Under the pieces are notes generated by a model. It was not told the DNA's origin. It saw only the letters and a program-made list of their open reading frames with translations, and did no database searches. Source: DASUXY01 sp036377675 (GTDB lineage Bacteria; Bacillota; Bacilli; Bacillales; Amphibacillaceae). From it: a stretch of DNA of 12,942 nucleotides. The translations under genes and the position numbers were made by a program. The stretch spans positions 1-12,942 of the forward strand of contig DASUXY010000031.1 of assembly GCA_036377675.1 (NCBI GenBank), given 5' to 3'. Below, one piece after another: positions 1-7,236 of the stretch (its first letter is position 1; the number at the start of each line of letters is the position of its first letter).

Positions 1-51
1 TAGACCCGATGCTCCACCCGTTACAACAGCTACACAATCTTTCAGATCCAT
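1..51 (-). CDS. Short-chain dehydrogenase (SDR), N-terminal 17 codons only
   Basis: Only the first 17 codons are in the window; the gene continues leftward past base 1. The translation is MDLKDCVAVVTGGASGL, the first beta strand and start of the glycine-rich TGxxxGxG dinucleotide-binding loop of classical SDR oxidoreductases (NAD(P)H-dependent, usually cytoplasmic). The start is well supported: AAAGGAG lies about 11 bases upstream on the minus strand. The wording resembles SDRs annotated as 3-hydroxyacyl-CoA dehydrogenase type II, but substrate cannot be inferred from 17 residues. It is a different gene from the SDR at 3105-3854, whose N-terminus is MKKLDNKVSIITGGASGIG. No convincing promoter could be placed upstream of it. 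Confidence 0.8.
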   Translation of the reverse strand, partial: MDLKDCVAVVTGGASGL

Positions 52-166
52 AAACGAATTCACTCCTTTAATTGTTTGTTCATCTTCTTCAGCACACTGT
101 AGCTAAAAGCTAAACACATTGACACACCCATTTAGCACATCATATTGAAATTTCTTCTACTTTTAA

Positions 167-196
167 AACGAGATTACAATCCACTGTTATCTCGTT
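167..196. repeat. Hairpin AACGAGATTACA / TGTTATCTCGTT
   Basis: Twelve-base arms (167-178 and 185-196) pair with a single mismatch around a six-base loop. Read on the minus strand the stem is followed by only a short T run (TTTT), so it could be a weak terminator or an attenuator 116 bases upstream of the SDR start at 51. No leftward gene is visible upstream that would need a terminator here. Confidence 0.5.
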
Positions 197-664
197 CGTC
201 ATCCTCAGTTGTTACATCTTTAATTGCTTTTTAATTTATGATTATTACTAAAATTCTAAATCTCCTATATATAATTGTCAAATTATTTAGAAGATAATTT
301 TATCGCTCAAAAATTGTCGCTTAAAGACGTACACAATTACCCCATATGTAATCGACAACTCTATTTATGTTTTTTGACGTCCCACCTCTCTCGTTACATA
401 AATCATGATAAGATATACCTATTTTTTATACGTAACTATAACATGACTCTTCTTTACATAACCTCACCGTATTGACCCCTCTCTCGTAGAACAATTGACA
501 TTTTCTCTAACAGGATGAATGAATTACGAGCAGCCGATCATTTGCTTGTGCGTGAACAACGATCAATCTTTGTTCTATCTTGTATGTTTACTGCTACTAT
601 CATAGACCTAGTAAAATTTCCCTAGTAATCTTACAACTCAAGGTAAAACAATCGTTAAGACCTA

Positions 665-692
665 TTGCAACAAGTTGTCGGAATAGTACAAT
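665..692 (+). promoter_or_regulatory. Candidate sigma-A promoter for the aminopeptidase gene
   Basis: A -35-like TTGCAA (665-670) is separated by 16 bases from a -10-like TACAAT (687-692). Transcription would start near 699 and give a leader of about 120 bases before the ATG at 820. The match is reasonable but not perfect, and no other promoter in the region looks better. Confidence 0.4.
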
Positions 693-819
693 AAATATAC
701 ATTCATAAAGGACAAGGATTCTCTACTATTTTCTCGGAAAAGGTAATTATCTTAACCGAACGTGAGGATCTTAGAAGGGGTAAGAGACGATTTTAATGGG
801 GATAGGAGGAGATTACAAA

Positions 820-2166
820 ATGAAAAAACATTTGCAGCTAATGGCTATTGTTACGTTTTTATTTTCAATGCTACATGTTCCAGTCGTAAGTGCAGTTGCT
901 GAAGCTTCGTCACAATCCGTTTCAGATTTCGATCGAAAAATAACAGCCCGATTTGATTCGGAGCGCTCGATGCAACATATCGAGTACTTGAGTGAAGAAC
1001 TTGGACCCCGTGTAACAGGTACAGAAGCTGAAAAACAAGCTGCCCAATACATCAAAGACGAACTTGAAAGTCACGGTTACGACGTTCAGACAGAGCAATT
1101 TGATATCCCAAGTCAGATGCAAGGTGAATTAACAACTTCAATCAACGAAGAGGAGTTGTCCATCCGAATTGCTAGCGGATCCGCTTCTACAATTGATGAT
1201 GGAGTTACAGGAGTTCTCTACCATTCAGGGCTCGGCGAAGTTGGTGACTTTCCAGAAGAGGTGGACGGAAATATCGCTTTAATTGAAAGAGGAGTATTAA
1301 CCTTTTGGGAAAAGGTAGAACATGCGATGGAAGCGGGAGCAGCTGGTGTCATCATTTACGACCATACCGAAGGACTCGTACCTCCATCTCCTAGTTTAGG
1401 AGGAAATATCGCTTCGATTCCTGTCGTCGCCATTACACAAGCAGATGGACAGTTATTATTATCAAAAATGGCTACTAAGGAAGTTACGACTACGATTAAG
1501 ATTAGCGAATTAGAAAAGCAAACATCACAAAATATCATTGCCGTCAAACGACCGAAAGGAAACTCCACTGACGATGAAATTGTTTATGTAACAGCCCATT
1601 ATGATAGTGTCCCTTATGCACCCGGTGCCAATGATAATGCGTCTGGAACATCGGTTGTTCTCGAACTAGCCCGAATCATGAAAGCATATCCGACAGATAA
1701 AGAAGTACGCTTTGTCTTTTTTGGCGCCGAAGAAATCGGATTAGTTGGTTCAAGCTATTACGTCAGTCAACTTTCCCCGTCTGATAAGAATAGAAGTCTT
1801 GCAAACTTTAACCTCGATATGGTCGGTACAGATTGGGAACAGGCAACGGCTTTTTTCGTTAACGTCGTTGACGGAGCACCAAATCTCGTTTGGCACTCTT
1901 CTAAAGAAGCTGCAGAAAGATTAGGAAATGACACACTCGTACTCCATCAAGGAGGATCTTCCGACCACGTTTCCTTTCACGAAGCGGGCATCGACTCAGC
2001 TAACTTTATAAGGAGAGAACCTGAAACAGCTGCTCTGGAGCCATGGTATCACACACCTTTCGATACAATCGATCATATTAGTCGAGATCGCATCCAAGAA
2101 GCAGGAGAACTCATCGGTTCAGCGATTTACGATGTTGTTCGTAAACAAACACCACGAAATAACTAA
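820..2166 (+). CDS. ywaD: Secreted M28-family zinc aminopeptidase with PA domain (YwaD-like)
   Basis: This encodes a 448-residue exported aminopeptidase that should remove N-terminal residues from peptides outside the membrane. The start at 820 is chosen because a GGAGG ribosome site lies at 805-809; the in-frame ATG at 796 has none. Residues 1-28 are a Sec signal peptide (MKKH, hydrophobic core, VVSAVAEA). A PA-type insert occupies roughly residues 100-220, and the M28 peptidase domain follows. All expected metal and catalytic residues are visible: His in TAHYDS, Asp in GANDNASG, the Glu pair in GAEEIG, Asp in NLDMVG and His in WYHTPFDT. Length and wording are very close to B. subtilis YwaD (about 455 residues), including GGSSDHV and GIDSANF. 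The C-terminus ends in RKQTPRNN and is shorter than YwaD's basic tail. It seems to be monocistronic, with hairpins downstream. Confidence 0.93.
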   Translation: MKKHLQLMAIVTFLFSMLHVPVVSAVAEASSQSVSDFDRKITARFDSERSMQHIEYLSEELGPRVTGTEAEKQAAQYIKDELESHGYDVQTEQFDIPSQMQGELTTSINEEELSIRIASGSASTIDDGVTGVLYHSGLGEVGDFPEEVDGNIALIERGVLTFWEKVEHAMEAGAAGVIIYDHTEGLVPPSPSLGGNIASIPVVAITQADGQLLLSKMATKEVTTTIKISELEKQTSQNIIAVKRPKGNSTDDEIVYVTAHYDSVPYAPGANDNASGTSVVLELARIMKAYPTDKEVRFVFFGAEEIGLVGSSYYVSQLSPSDKNRSLANFNLDMVGTDWEQATAFFVNVVDGAPNLVWHSSKEAAERLGNDTLVLHQGGSSDHVSFHEAGIDSANFIRREPETAALEPWYHTPFDTIDHISRDRIQEAGELIGSAIYDVVRKQTPRNN

Positions 2167-2244
2167 CGCCTTCCCCGATGATGAAGTGGACGAACGAATA
2201 GAAGATCGAAAGAAACAATCAAGTAAGCTTTATTTTCGTTATTA

Positions 2245-2299
2245 AAAGAGGATTATCCCACGAAGTTATCTAGTCATAACTGAAGGGATTATCCTCTTT
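2245..2299 (+). terminator. Probable terminator of the aminopeptidase gene
   Basis: Arms AAAGAGGATTATCCC (2245-2259) and GGGATTATCCTCTTT (2285-2299) form a 15-bp stem with one mismatch. The 25-base loop itself contains a six-base stem, AGTTAT / ATAACT. The stem ends in CTCTTTATT rather than a long T run. It starts about 80 bases after the stop codon, so a terminator for the upstream gene is the simplest reading. Confidence 0.6.
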
Positions 2300-2328
2300 A
2301 TTGTAAAGAAAACAAACATCACACCGCC

Positions 2329-2366
2329 AATAAGGAGACATGTTGTCAAGAACAAGTCTCCTTATT
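2329..2366. terminator. Second strong hairpin, possibly a two-way terminator
   Basis: Arms AATAAGGAGACATGTT (2329-2344) and AACAAGTCTCCTTATT (2351-2366) pair over 16 positions with one mismatch around a six-base loop. The outer 11 pairs are perfect. There is no clear T run on either side, so termination is an inference from stem strength and position between a rightward gene and the leftward gene at 2645-2824. It could instead be a remnant of a small repeat element. Confidence 0.45.
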
Positions 2367-2644
2367 CGTCATGAATTCTCAAACGACCATGGGTGAAGGG
2401 TTCATACAAATCAACTTAAATGATTAGAAGAGACGTTCACTCGTTGATGAACTGGGAAGTAAAAATAATCGTTCAGAGGTGATTCATCAGTAAGAAAGAG
2501 ACAAGGCGTCTTTCATGAAGTAACAGAACAAGGAGCCGATCATCTAGCTTACAAATTAGAAAAGTTGTTCAACAAGTCATAACAATGAACGTAGGACACG
2601 TAATAGACGTTTGACCTATTTGGATTGACACAATGCTGAAGAGC

Positions 2645-2824
2645 CTACACGTCATATCGTTTCATAATTCCGAAAAAAGTTCCACCATCTTTAATGTTGC
2701 GAAGATACCCCGTATCTTTAGGAGCACATTTTCGATGCGCCATCGTATTGAGCACATCAATGATGACAACATCTCGTTTACGAAAGTTTGTCTTACAAAT
2801 TGGACAGCGAATGATCTGCATCAT
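2645..2824 (-). CDS. Small zinc-finger-like protein, 59 residues, function unknown
   Basis: A complete small frame on the minus strand, starting MMQIIRCPICKTNF and ending MKRYDV. The start is ATG at 2824 or, more likely, the second ATG at 2821, because a purine-rich AAAGAGGGGGG ribosome site lies just upstream. Residues 7-10 are CPIC and residues 30-33 are HRKC, which together make a CxxC...HxxC pattern typical of a single bound zinc ion. The middle (KRDVVIIDVLNT) is coding-like, and the tail is glycine-rich then basic. I do not recognise a named family; short CPxC proteins of this kind are widespread in Bacillaceae with no assigned role. It has no visible operon partner: the SDR upstream on the same strand has its own terminator. 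Confidence 0.75.
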   Translation of the reverse strand: MMQIIRCPICKTNFRKRDVVIIDVLNTMAHRKCAPKDTGYLRNIKDGGTFFGIMKRYDV

Positions 2825-2982
2825 TTTCCCCCCTCTTTAACCTTATCTTACAATGATAGAAGGAAATAATAAACACTTATTTCACATTCATTCGCACATT
2901 TAGAAAGACAAGTACGAACAAGGATTGTTTCAACGTATTTTGATCGTGACTTCAACCTTCACTTACATCGTAAAACGCATAC

Positions 2983-3025
2983 AAAAAACATCGCGGATCA
3001 CTTTTCGGTATGATCCGGGATGTTT
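2983..3025 (-). terminator. Rho-independent terminator of the SDR gene
   Basis: Read leftward, AAACATCCCGGATCA (3025-3011) pairs with TGATCCGCGATGTTT (3000-2986) with one mismatch around a ten-base loop, followed by a run of Ts down to 2983. It lies 80 bases beyond the stop codon of the SDR at 3105, so it ends that transcript and separates it from the small gene at 2645-2824. Confidence 0.85.
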
Positions 3026-3104
3026 CCGTAGAAATGGTTAGGATTTCCCTTTTGAAACAACTCCTTCATTCTATCTAAAAGTCATCGATTCGATATGACT
3101 CATA

Positions 3105-3854
3105 TTACTGAGCAGTAAAGCCACCGTCGACTAATAAGCTACTCCCCGTAACGAAGCTTGCATCATCAGAGGCAAGGAAAACAACTGATTTAGCTATTTC
3201 TTCTGGTCGTGCTAGACGTCCCATTGGATGAAGTGATGCTAAATGATCTTTCTCTTCTTGAGAGAAATCATCTAAAAGTGGTGTGGATACATAGCCTGGA
3301 CAGACGGCATTTACTCGAATATTTTTCTTCGCATATTCGACACCTAATGTACGCGTAATACCGACGACGGCATGTTTGGAAGTGTTATACGCAATTTCAT
3401 CAGTCGCGGCAACATGTCCAGCAATAGAAGCCGTATTTATGATCGAACCTCCACCGTTATTAACCATCTGTTGAATACCGTATTTCACCATTAAAAACAC
3501 ACCATCGAGGTTAACATCCATCACTTGACGCCAGTCACTAAAATCCAACTCATGACTACTATTAGCTGTTTTAAGCATACCAGCATTATTGTATAGCACA
3601 TCTAGCTTTCCGTACTTTTCAACGGTTTTAGAAATTAAATCTTTCACTTCGTTCTCATTTGTAACATTAGACTGTATAAATAACACGTCGGCACCAGCAT
3701 CTGTCAGTTCTTTTTCGAGCGCCTTTCCTTTCTCTTCATTTAAGTCTGCAATTACAACTTTAGAACCTTCGTTTACAAACTCACGAACAGCAGCTTCACC
3801 AATTCCTGATGCTCCACCTGTGATAATTGAAACTTTATTATCTAATTTCTTCAT
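3105..3854 (-). CDS. Classical short-chain dehydrogenase/reductase
   Basis: A complete 249-residue cytoplasmic oxidoreductase, the usual length for classical SDRs. TGGASGIG (12-19) binds the cofactor, and Asp37 after the second strand (VIADL) favours NAD(H) over NADP(H). NNAG is at 89-92. The catalytic tetrad is visible as Asn115, Ser143, Tyr156 and Lys160 (YNTSK). PG at 186-187 and the C-terminal GSSLLVDGG are also typical. The start has AGAGGTGAG about six bases upstream. Many such proteins are annotated as glucose 1-dehydrogenase or 3-oxoacyl-ACP reductase, but the substrate cannot be told from sequence. It is transcribed alone: its own terminator lies downstream, and the DUF2892 gene upstream is divergent. 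Three phased repeats at 3934-4000 may bind its regulator. Confidence 0.93.
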   Translation of the reverse strand: MKKLDNKVSIITGGASGIGEAAVREFVNEGSKVVIADLNEEKGKALEKELTDAGADVLFIQSNVTNENEVKDLISKTVEKYGKLDVLYNNAGMLKTANSSHELDFSDWRQVMDVNLDGVFLMVKYGIQQMVNNGGGSIINTASIAGHVAATDEIAYNTSKHAVVGITRTLGVEYAKKNIRVNAVCPGYVSTPLLDDFSQEEKDHLASLHPMGRLARPEEIAKSVVFLASDDASFVTGSSLLVDGGFTAQ

Positions 3855-3933
3855 TATATGCTCACCTCTGACTTATATTTGTATTCTATTTGTAGCTTAC
3901 CCCTTTTCTTCTTATTTAAACGATTAGATGCCT

Positions 3934-4000
3934 GAGCATTTTTTAAGTCATTGGAGCATTCAGCTTAAAGATATCTTTTGCCATCGGTGCATTTTTTAAG
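3934..4000. promoter_or_regulatory. Three phased G(A/T)GCATT...TTAAG repeats upstream of the SDR gene
   Basis: Copies begin at 3934 (GAGCATTTTTTAAG), 3954 (GAGCATTCAGCTTAAAG) and 3987 (GTGCATTTTTTAAG). GCATTTTTTAAG is identical in the first and third. Starts are 20 and 33 bases apart, close to two and three helical turns. The set sits 80-146 bases upstream of the SDR start and could be a regulator-binding array. No regulator is identified. Confidence 0.4.
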
Positions 4001-4158
4001 CTTGTCATATATTCATAAAGCGGATCTCTTTAGCTTAGATTCATGGTCAAATTAAGAAAACTTATTAATCGAAAGTTGTCGTTAAGCAAATATACTGCAT
4101 CAACACTTTTTTCATTTTATACTGATAGTAAGGGGAACAAATAAAGGAGGTGTAGTGG

Positions 4159-4356
4159 ATGAAAACAAACGTTGGCTCTACAGATCAAGTCGTTCGTATT
4201 ATTTTAGGCGTTGTTTTCTTATCATTATTTTTCATTTTAGACGGTGGACTCAAATATATTAGTTTAATTGGAGTTGTGTTATTGCTTTCAGCATTCATCA
4301 AATATTGTCCTTTATATAGCATCTTCGGTATTAACACTTGTTCGAAAGAAAAGTAA
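4159..4356 (+). CDS. DUF2892 (YgaP-like) small membrane protein
   Basis: A 65-residue protein with two membrane helices (about residues 13-29 and 33-51). It opens with NVGSTDQVVRIILG and closes with KYCPLYSIFGINTC, the hallmark beginning and end of the DUF2892 family. The family includes the membrane part of rhodanese YgaP, but here there is no rhodanese domain and the biochemical role is unknown. The conserved C-terminal cysteines are present. The start is firm: AAAGGAGGTG at 4143-4152 lies six bases before the ATG. A terminator follows about 95 bases after the stop, so it is a one-gene unit, divergent from the SDR. Confidence 0.88.
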   Translation: MKTNVGSTDQVVRIILGVVFLSLFFILDGGLKYISLIGVVLLLSAFIKYCPLYSIFGINTCSKEK

Positions 4357-4451
4357 AGACGCTAGAGAATCCGTTCATTCACCTGCTCGCTTCAGTAAAA
4401 TATCGTAAGGCAAATAAACAATCGACTACATTTACAGTAAACGTCCATACG

Positions 4452-4494
4452 AAAATCCCTTTGTGTGTCACTCCAGTAGACGAAGGGATTTTTT
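4452..4494 (+). terminator. Terminator of the DUF2892 gene
   Basis: Arms AAAATCCCTT (4452-4461) and AAGGGATTTT (4483-4492) form a ten-base perfect stem, and the T run continues to 4494. The loop is 21 bases. The position downstream of the DUF2892 gene and the T tail on the plus strand fix its direction. Confidence 0.75.
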
Positions 4495-4549
4495 ATTATC
4501 ACGGATTATTCAACACGATACATTTGGTTCATTTTTTACAAAAAGTAAA

Positions 4550-4595
4550 CGGTTTTTATGATCGTAACCTTCATCGACCGAATCCATAAAAACCG
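4550..4595 (-). terminator. Probable terminator of the transporter gene
   Basis: Perfect 11-base arms CGGTTTTTATG (4550-4560) and CATAAAAACCG (4585-4595). Read leftward the stem is followed by TTTACTTTTTG, a broken T run. It lies 54 bases beyond the stop codon of the leftward transporter gene at 4649. Confidence 0.6.
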
Positions 4596-4648
4596 CTTGA
4601 TTTAATGGTAGGACAGCACTTAAGAGTGCGAAACATGTTTCTCAGAGT

Positions 4649-5554
4649 TTATTTGCTTACTTGTTGGTATTTTATACTGTTCACCTCGTCGTTACTTGAA
4701 GAGTGATTTACTTTTTTCTTAGACCATATACTAGCAATTACTGGCCCCGAAATGTTATGCCAAACTGCCGCTAATGCACTTGGAAGAGCAGCTAAAGGCC
4801 CAAAATGCGTGGTTGCTAATGCTACCCCTAAACCTGAATTCTGCATTCCAACTTCAATTGAAATAGCTCTCCGATCGCTTTCACTAAGACCTAATAATCG
4901 AGCAGTATAATATCCTAATAAAAGCCCAATCGTATTATGGAAAAATACCGCTATGAATAATAATAATCCTGCTGAAGAAATAGTTTCCACATTACCAGAA
5001 ACGACAGCGGATACGATAATCATAATTGCTACTACAGATATTAATGGAACTACTTTAACACCTTTATCAACAAAAGAAGGCATTATTTTCCTCACAATTA
5101 ATCCTAGCACAATGGGGATAATAATTACTTGTACAATGGACATAAACATGGATAATGCATCAATTGGCATCCATTGCCCTGCTAACCACAACAAGAGTAA
5201 TCGCGTTATAATTGGTGCAAGGATTGTCGAAAAAGATGTCATTGTAATAGAAAGAGGGAGATTTCCTCTAGCTAGGTACACCATAACGTTTGAAGCAGTC
5301 CCACCGGGAACTGAACCGAGTAGAACAAGTCCTGCTGCGAATTCTGCCGGTAGATTCATGGCATAGGCAACGTCAAAAGCGGTAAGAGGCATAATACTAA
5401 ATTGTGCCAAAACTCCTATGAGTACGGGGATTGGCTTCGTAAAAATCAATTTAAAATCGACGGCTTCTAAAGTTAGACCCATACCAAACATTACAACTCC
5501 TAATAGAAGTGTAATATATCCATTAAAGAATAAAAATGGTTTCGGAATGCCCAA
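4649..5554 (-). pseudogene. Bile-acid:sodium symporter family (BASS) transporter, 5' end missing
   Basis: The 301-codon open frame matches the BASS family of multi-helix membrane transporters for organic anions (B. subtilis YocS is the nearest known type). Sodium-site motifs are intact: SVPGGTASN (about 81-89) and EVGMQNSGLG (234-243), with WHNISGP near 265-271. The first recognisable part, YITLLLGVVMFGMGL, belongs to the second membrane segment in full-length relatives. Roughly 20-30 residues with the first helix are therefore missing. The only upstream start is TTG at 5554, with no ribosome site and an in-frame TGA 12 bases further up. Immediately beyond it, on the opposite strand, an equally truncated GntR/FCD gene begins. 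I read this as a gene that lost its promoter and start; a functional shorter form starting at an internal Met is less likely. Confidence 0.8.
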
Positions 5555-5929
5555 AGAGCGACGTCAGAAGAATTAGCAAAGATTAAGCAAGCTTTGGAAA
5601 TGATGGTATCTTCAAAAGGAGATGTCGAAAAAGGAGTTCAAGCGGATTTACAATTTCATATCGCAATTGTTGAGGCTACACATAATACAGTGTTTATCAA
5701 CCTAAGCAAAACATTATATGAGTATATGGAGGATACGATACGAGCAACTCGACGCCATCGCTTATCTGATCCATTACGTTATGATGATACATTTAAAGAG
5801 CATAAAGAAATTTATGTTGCGATTGCATCTGGAGATCAAAATAAAGCTAAACAACTGATGGAAAAGCACATTGTACAAATACGAAAAGAATTGAGCGAAT
5901 CTTTATTATGTACGCCATTTCAAAAGTGA
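5555..5929 (+). pseudogene. GntR-family regulator, C-terminal FCD domain only
   Basis: From 5555 the plus strand reads 124 codons of an FCD ligand-binding domain, beginning RATSEELAKIKQALEMM. The FCD metal ligands are all visible: Asp and His in ADLQFH, His in EHKEIYVAI and His in EKHIVQI. The winged-helix DNA-binding half (about 100 residues) that should precede it is absent. No ATG with a ribosome site exists; the TTG at 5594 has none. The homologous reading stops exactly where the leftward transporter gene, also truncated, begins. In intact genomes such regulators often lie divergent from the transporter they control, so both genes seem to have lost their 5' ends together. A free FCD domain could bind ligand but not DNA. 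Confidence 0.82.
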
Positions 5930-6319
5930 CCTATTCCCTTACAAATTGTGTCTAACTTTGAAGAAAAATTCATTCTTACAATGTATAAATGTATATGTAT
6001 ATAGGCTTTAAACACTTGTTCAACCATCCTTTCATGCATAAAACATCCCCCTAAGATTATTCTAGAGGTTGTTTTATGCATGATATCGATGACTGATCCT
6101 ATTAATAAACTCCTATCTGTTCCTACACCCATCAATAAGTCATTTTAGATACGTTTTTAATGCAATGATGAACAGTACATACGTATAGTTAATCCGATAC
6201 AATCCAAACGTACAATTCGATCGCAAACAACATCGTCTCATAATCATTCTGCATTGAACGAGCTACCTACATCCGAGACATAACATGGGTAAAAAATCAT
6301 CGAGTAGCAAAAGCCTTTC
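5930..6319. other. Non-coding stretch between the FCD remnant and the MscS gene
   Basis: About 390 AT-rich bases without a supported gene. It includes a TATA-rich run near 5985-6003 and the inverted repeat at 6032-6083. I see no clear T-tailed terminator for the leftward MscS gene; a T run appears just past its stop (about 6293-6298, read leftward) but without a good stem. Confidence 0.5.
6032..6083. repeat. Long inverted repeat, 14-bp perfect arms
   Basis: TCATGCATAAAACA (6032-6045) and TGTTTTATGCATGA (6070-6083) are exact reverse complements, and the inner flanks (CC / GG and CTA / TAG) extend pairing imperfectly toward the loop. There is no T tail on either side, so a standard terminator is not shown. 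It could be a two-way terminator, a protein-binding palindrome or a small mobile-element remnant. Confidence 0.6.
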
Positions 6320-7111
6320 CTATTTGAGATGAGAAAGAGTCTCCATCAACACTTTACGAAGCTTTCTTTCCACATTCCATTGTTCCATGTTTTTCGTTTT
6401 ACAAATGATGCGAATGACGACGTCTGATGAATCGATTTCTTGAATGCCAAGCACATCCGGGCCTTCTAGGACAGCGCCTTCTTTCCGCCCGAATTCATCA
6501 CAAGCTTTTTGCAATGTCTCGATAGCCTTGTCAAGATCGTTATCGTAAGGGATAGCTATGTCGACGAGTGCTCGCATGTTTCCTCGCGAATGATTGCTAA
6601 CACCCGTAATTTCGCGATTTGGAATGAAATGTAGCGTTCCGTCAAACCCTCGTAACGTTGTCGTTCGTAAACCGATTTCTTCTATAATTCCGTCGAATCC
6701 AGCGATGGTTACATAATCATCTACATCCATTTGCTTTTCTAATAAAATAAAGAACCCCGTTACAACATCACTTACTAAGCCTTGAGCACCGAAGCCGATA
6801 GCAAGTCCGACAATACCCGCACCGGCAAGTAATGCTTTAATATCTAAACCGAATAACTCAAACACAATGCCGATTACGATAAATAAGAGAAAATACGAAA
6901 ATATATTATTGACAATCGATTGGAGTGTCCTTCTCCGACTGGACGAACGTGTTTCTGTTTTATATTTTCGTTGAAAGGCCTTTTCAATAGCTCGTTGGCC
7001 CATTGATTTGACGATAAAATAAATGATGATAATCGCGATTAACTTAACGACGGTCATTCCCCAATCCACGAATAACTGTGATCCACTCACTTGTCCCATC
7101 CATCCTTTCAT
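6320..7111 (-). CDS. Small-conductance mechanosensitive channel, MscS family (YkuT-like)
   Basis: A 263-residue inner-membrane channel that should open under membrane tension and release solutes on osmotic downshock. Three membrane helices precede a soluble domain: TM1 about 19-36, TM2 about 67-87, TM3 about 93-124. TM3 carries the pore pattern LLAGAGIVGLAIGFGAQ of small glycines and alanines. The beta domain follows, with VDDYVTI, GIIEEIGLRTT and PNREI, which are standard MscS signatures, and then a C-terminal alpha/beta part. Length fits the short MscS type of Bacillus (YkuT, about 267). The chosen ATG has only a weak AGAAGAG upstream; an in-frame ATG four codons later is possible. It is divergent from ung. 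Confidence 0.92.
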   Translation of the reverse strand: MKGWMGQVSGSQLFVDWGMTVVKLIAIIIIYFIVKSMGQRAIEKAFQRKYKTETRSSSRRRTLQSIVNNIFSYFLLFIVIGIVFELFGLDIKALLAGAGIVGLAIGFGAQGLVSDVVTGFFILLEKQMDVDDYVTIAGFDGIIEEIGLRTTTLRGFDGTLHFIPNREITGVSNHSRGNMRALVDIAIPYDNDLDKAIETLQKACDEFGRKEGAVLEGPDVLGIQEIDSSDVVIRIICKTKNMEQWNVERKLRKVLMETLSHLK

Positions 7112-7236
7112 AAATCTCTTCTATAATACTATGTATGATAACGTAAATAAATCCGCTCACTATGGATCTACCTGTTTTCCGAAAGATAATAACCTCGAGG
7201 GAGCGCTTCATACAGGGTTCCTACTTTCAGCCAACC

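Larger units (their letters stand above)
52..819. other. Long gene-poor intergenic region
   Basis: About 770 bases between a leftward SDR start and a rightward aminopeptidase start. It is AT-rich, broken by stops in all frames, and has no open frame with both a ribosome site and protein-like composition. It contains a hairpin at 167-196 and a candidate promoter at 665-692, both listed separately. The rest shows nothing I can assign. Confidence 0.6.
2170..2644. other. Non-coding stretch after the aminopeptidase gene
   Basis: It holds two strong hairpins (2245-2299 and 2329-2366, listed separately). In 2370-2644 I see no gene with a start. One 37-codon open stretch (2469-2582) ends in coding-like residues (GADHLAYKLEKLFNKS) after an AGAGGTG sequence, but it has no start codon, so it may be a decayed small gene. 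The stretch just after the aminopeptidase stop also reads as a charged 25-30 residue tail in the +1 frame. Confidence 0.5.

Noticed and set aside
119..124. TTGACA, a perfect -35 hexamer on the plus strand
   Set aside because: No acceptable -10 lies 16-18 bases downstream and no gene follows.
275..475. 66-codon open frame on the plus strand
   Set aside because: It starts at a TTG without a ribosome site, its composition follows AT-rich non-coding DNA, and it has no recognisable motif.
515..625. Small frame starting MNELRAADHLLVREQ
   Set aside because: It has 36 codons with a plausible N-terminus but a poorly placed ribosome site, no recognised family, and no operon context.
2469..2582. Open stretch ending in GADHLAYKLEKLFNKS
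   Set aside because: It has no start codon at all; at most a decayed small gene, so it is mentioned only in the region entry.
2633..2869. 78-codon frame on the plus strand
   Set aside because: It is the shadow of the better supported zinc-binding frame on the minus strand, which has the ribosome site and a CxxC...HxxC pattern.
4338..4589. 83-codon frame overlapping the end of the DUF2892 gene
   Set aside because: It runs through the terminator hairpin at 4452-4494 and has no ribosome site of its own.
5920..6135. 71-codon frame on the minus strand
   Set aside because: It spans both arms of the inverted repeat at 6032-6083 and has no ribosome site or recognisable motif.
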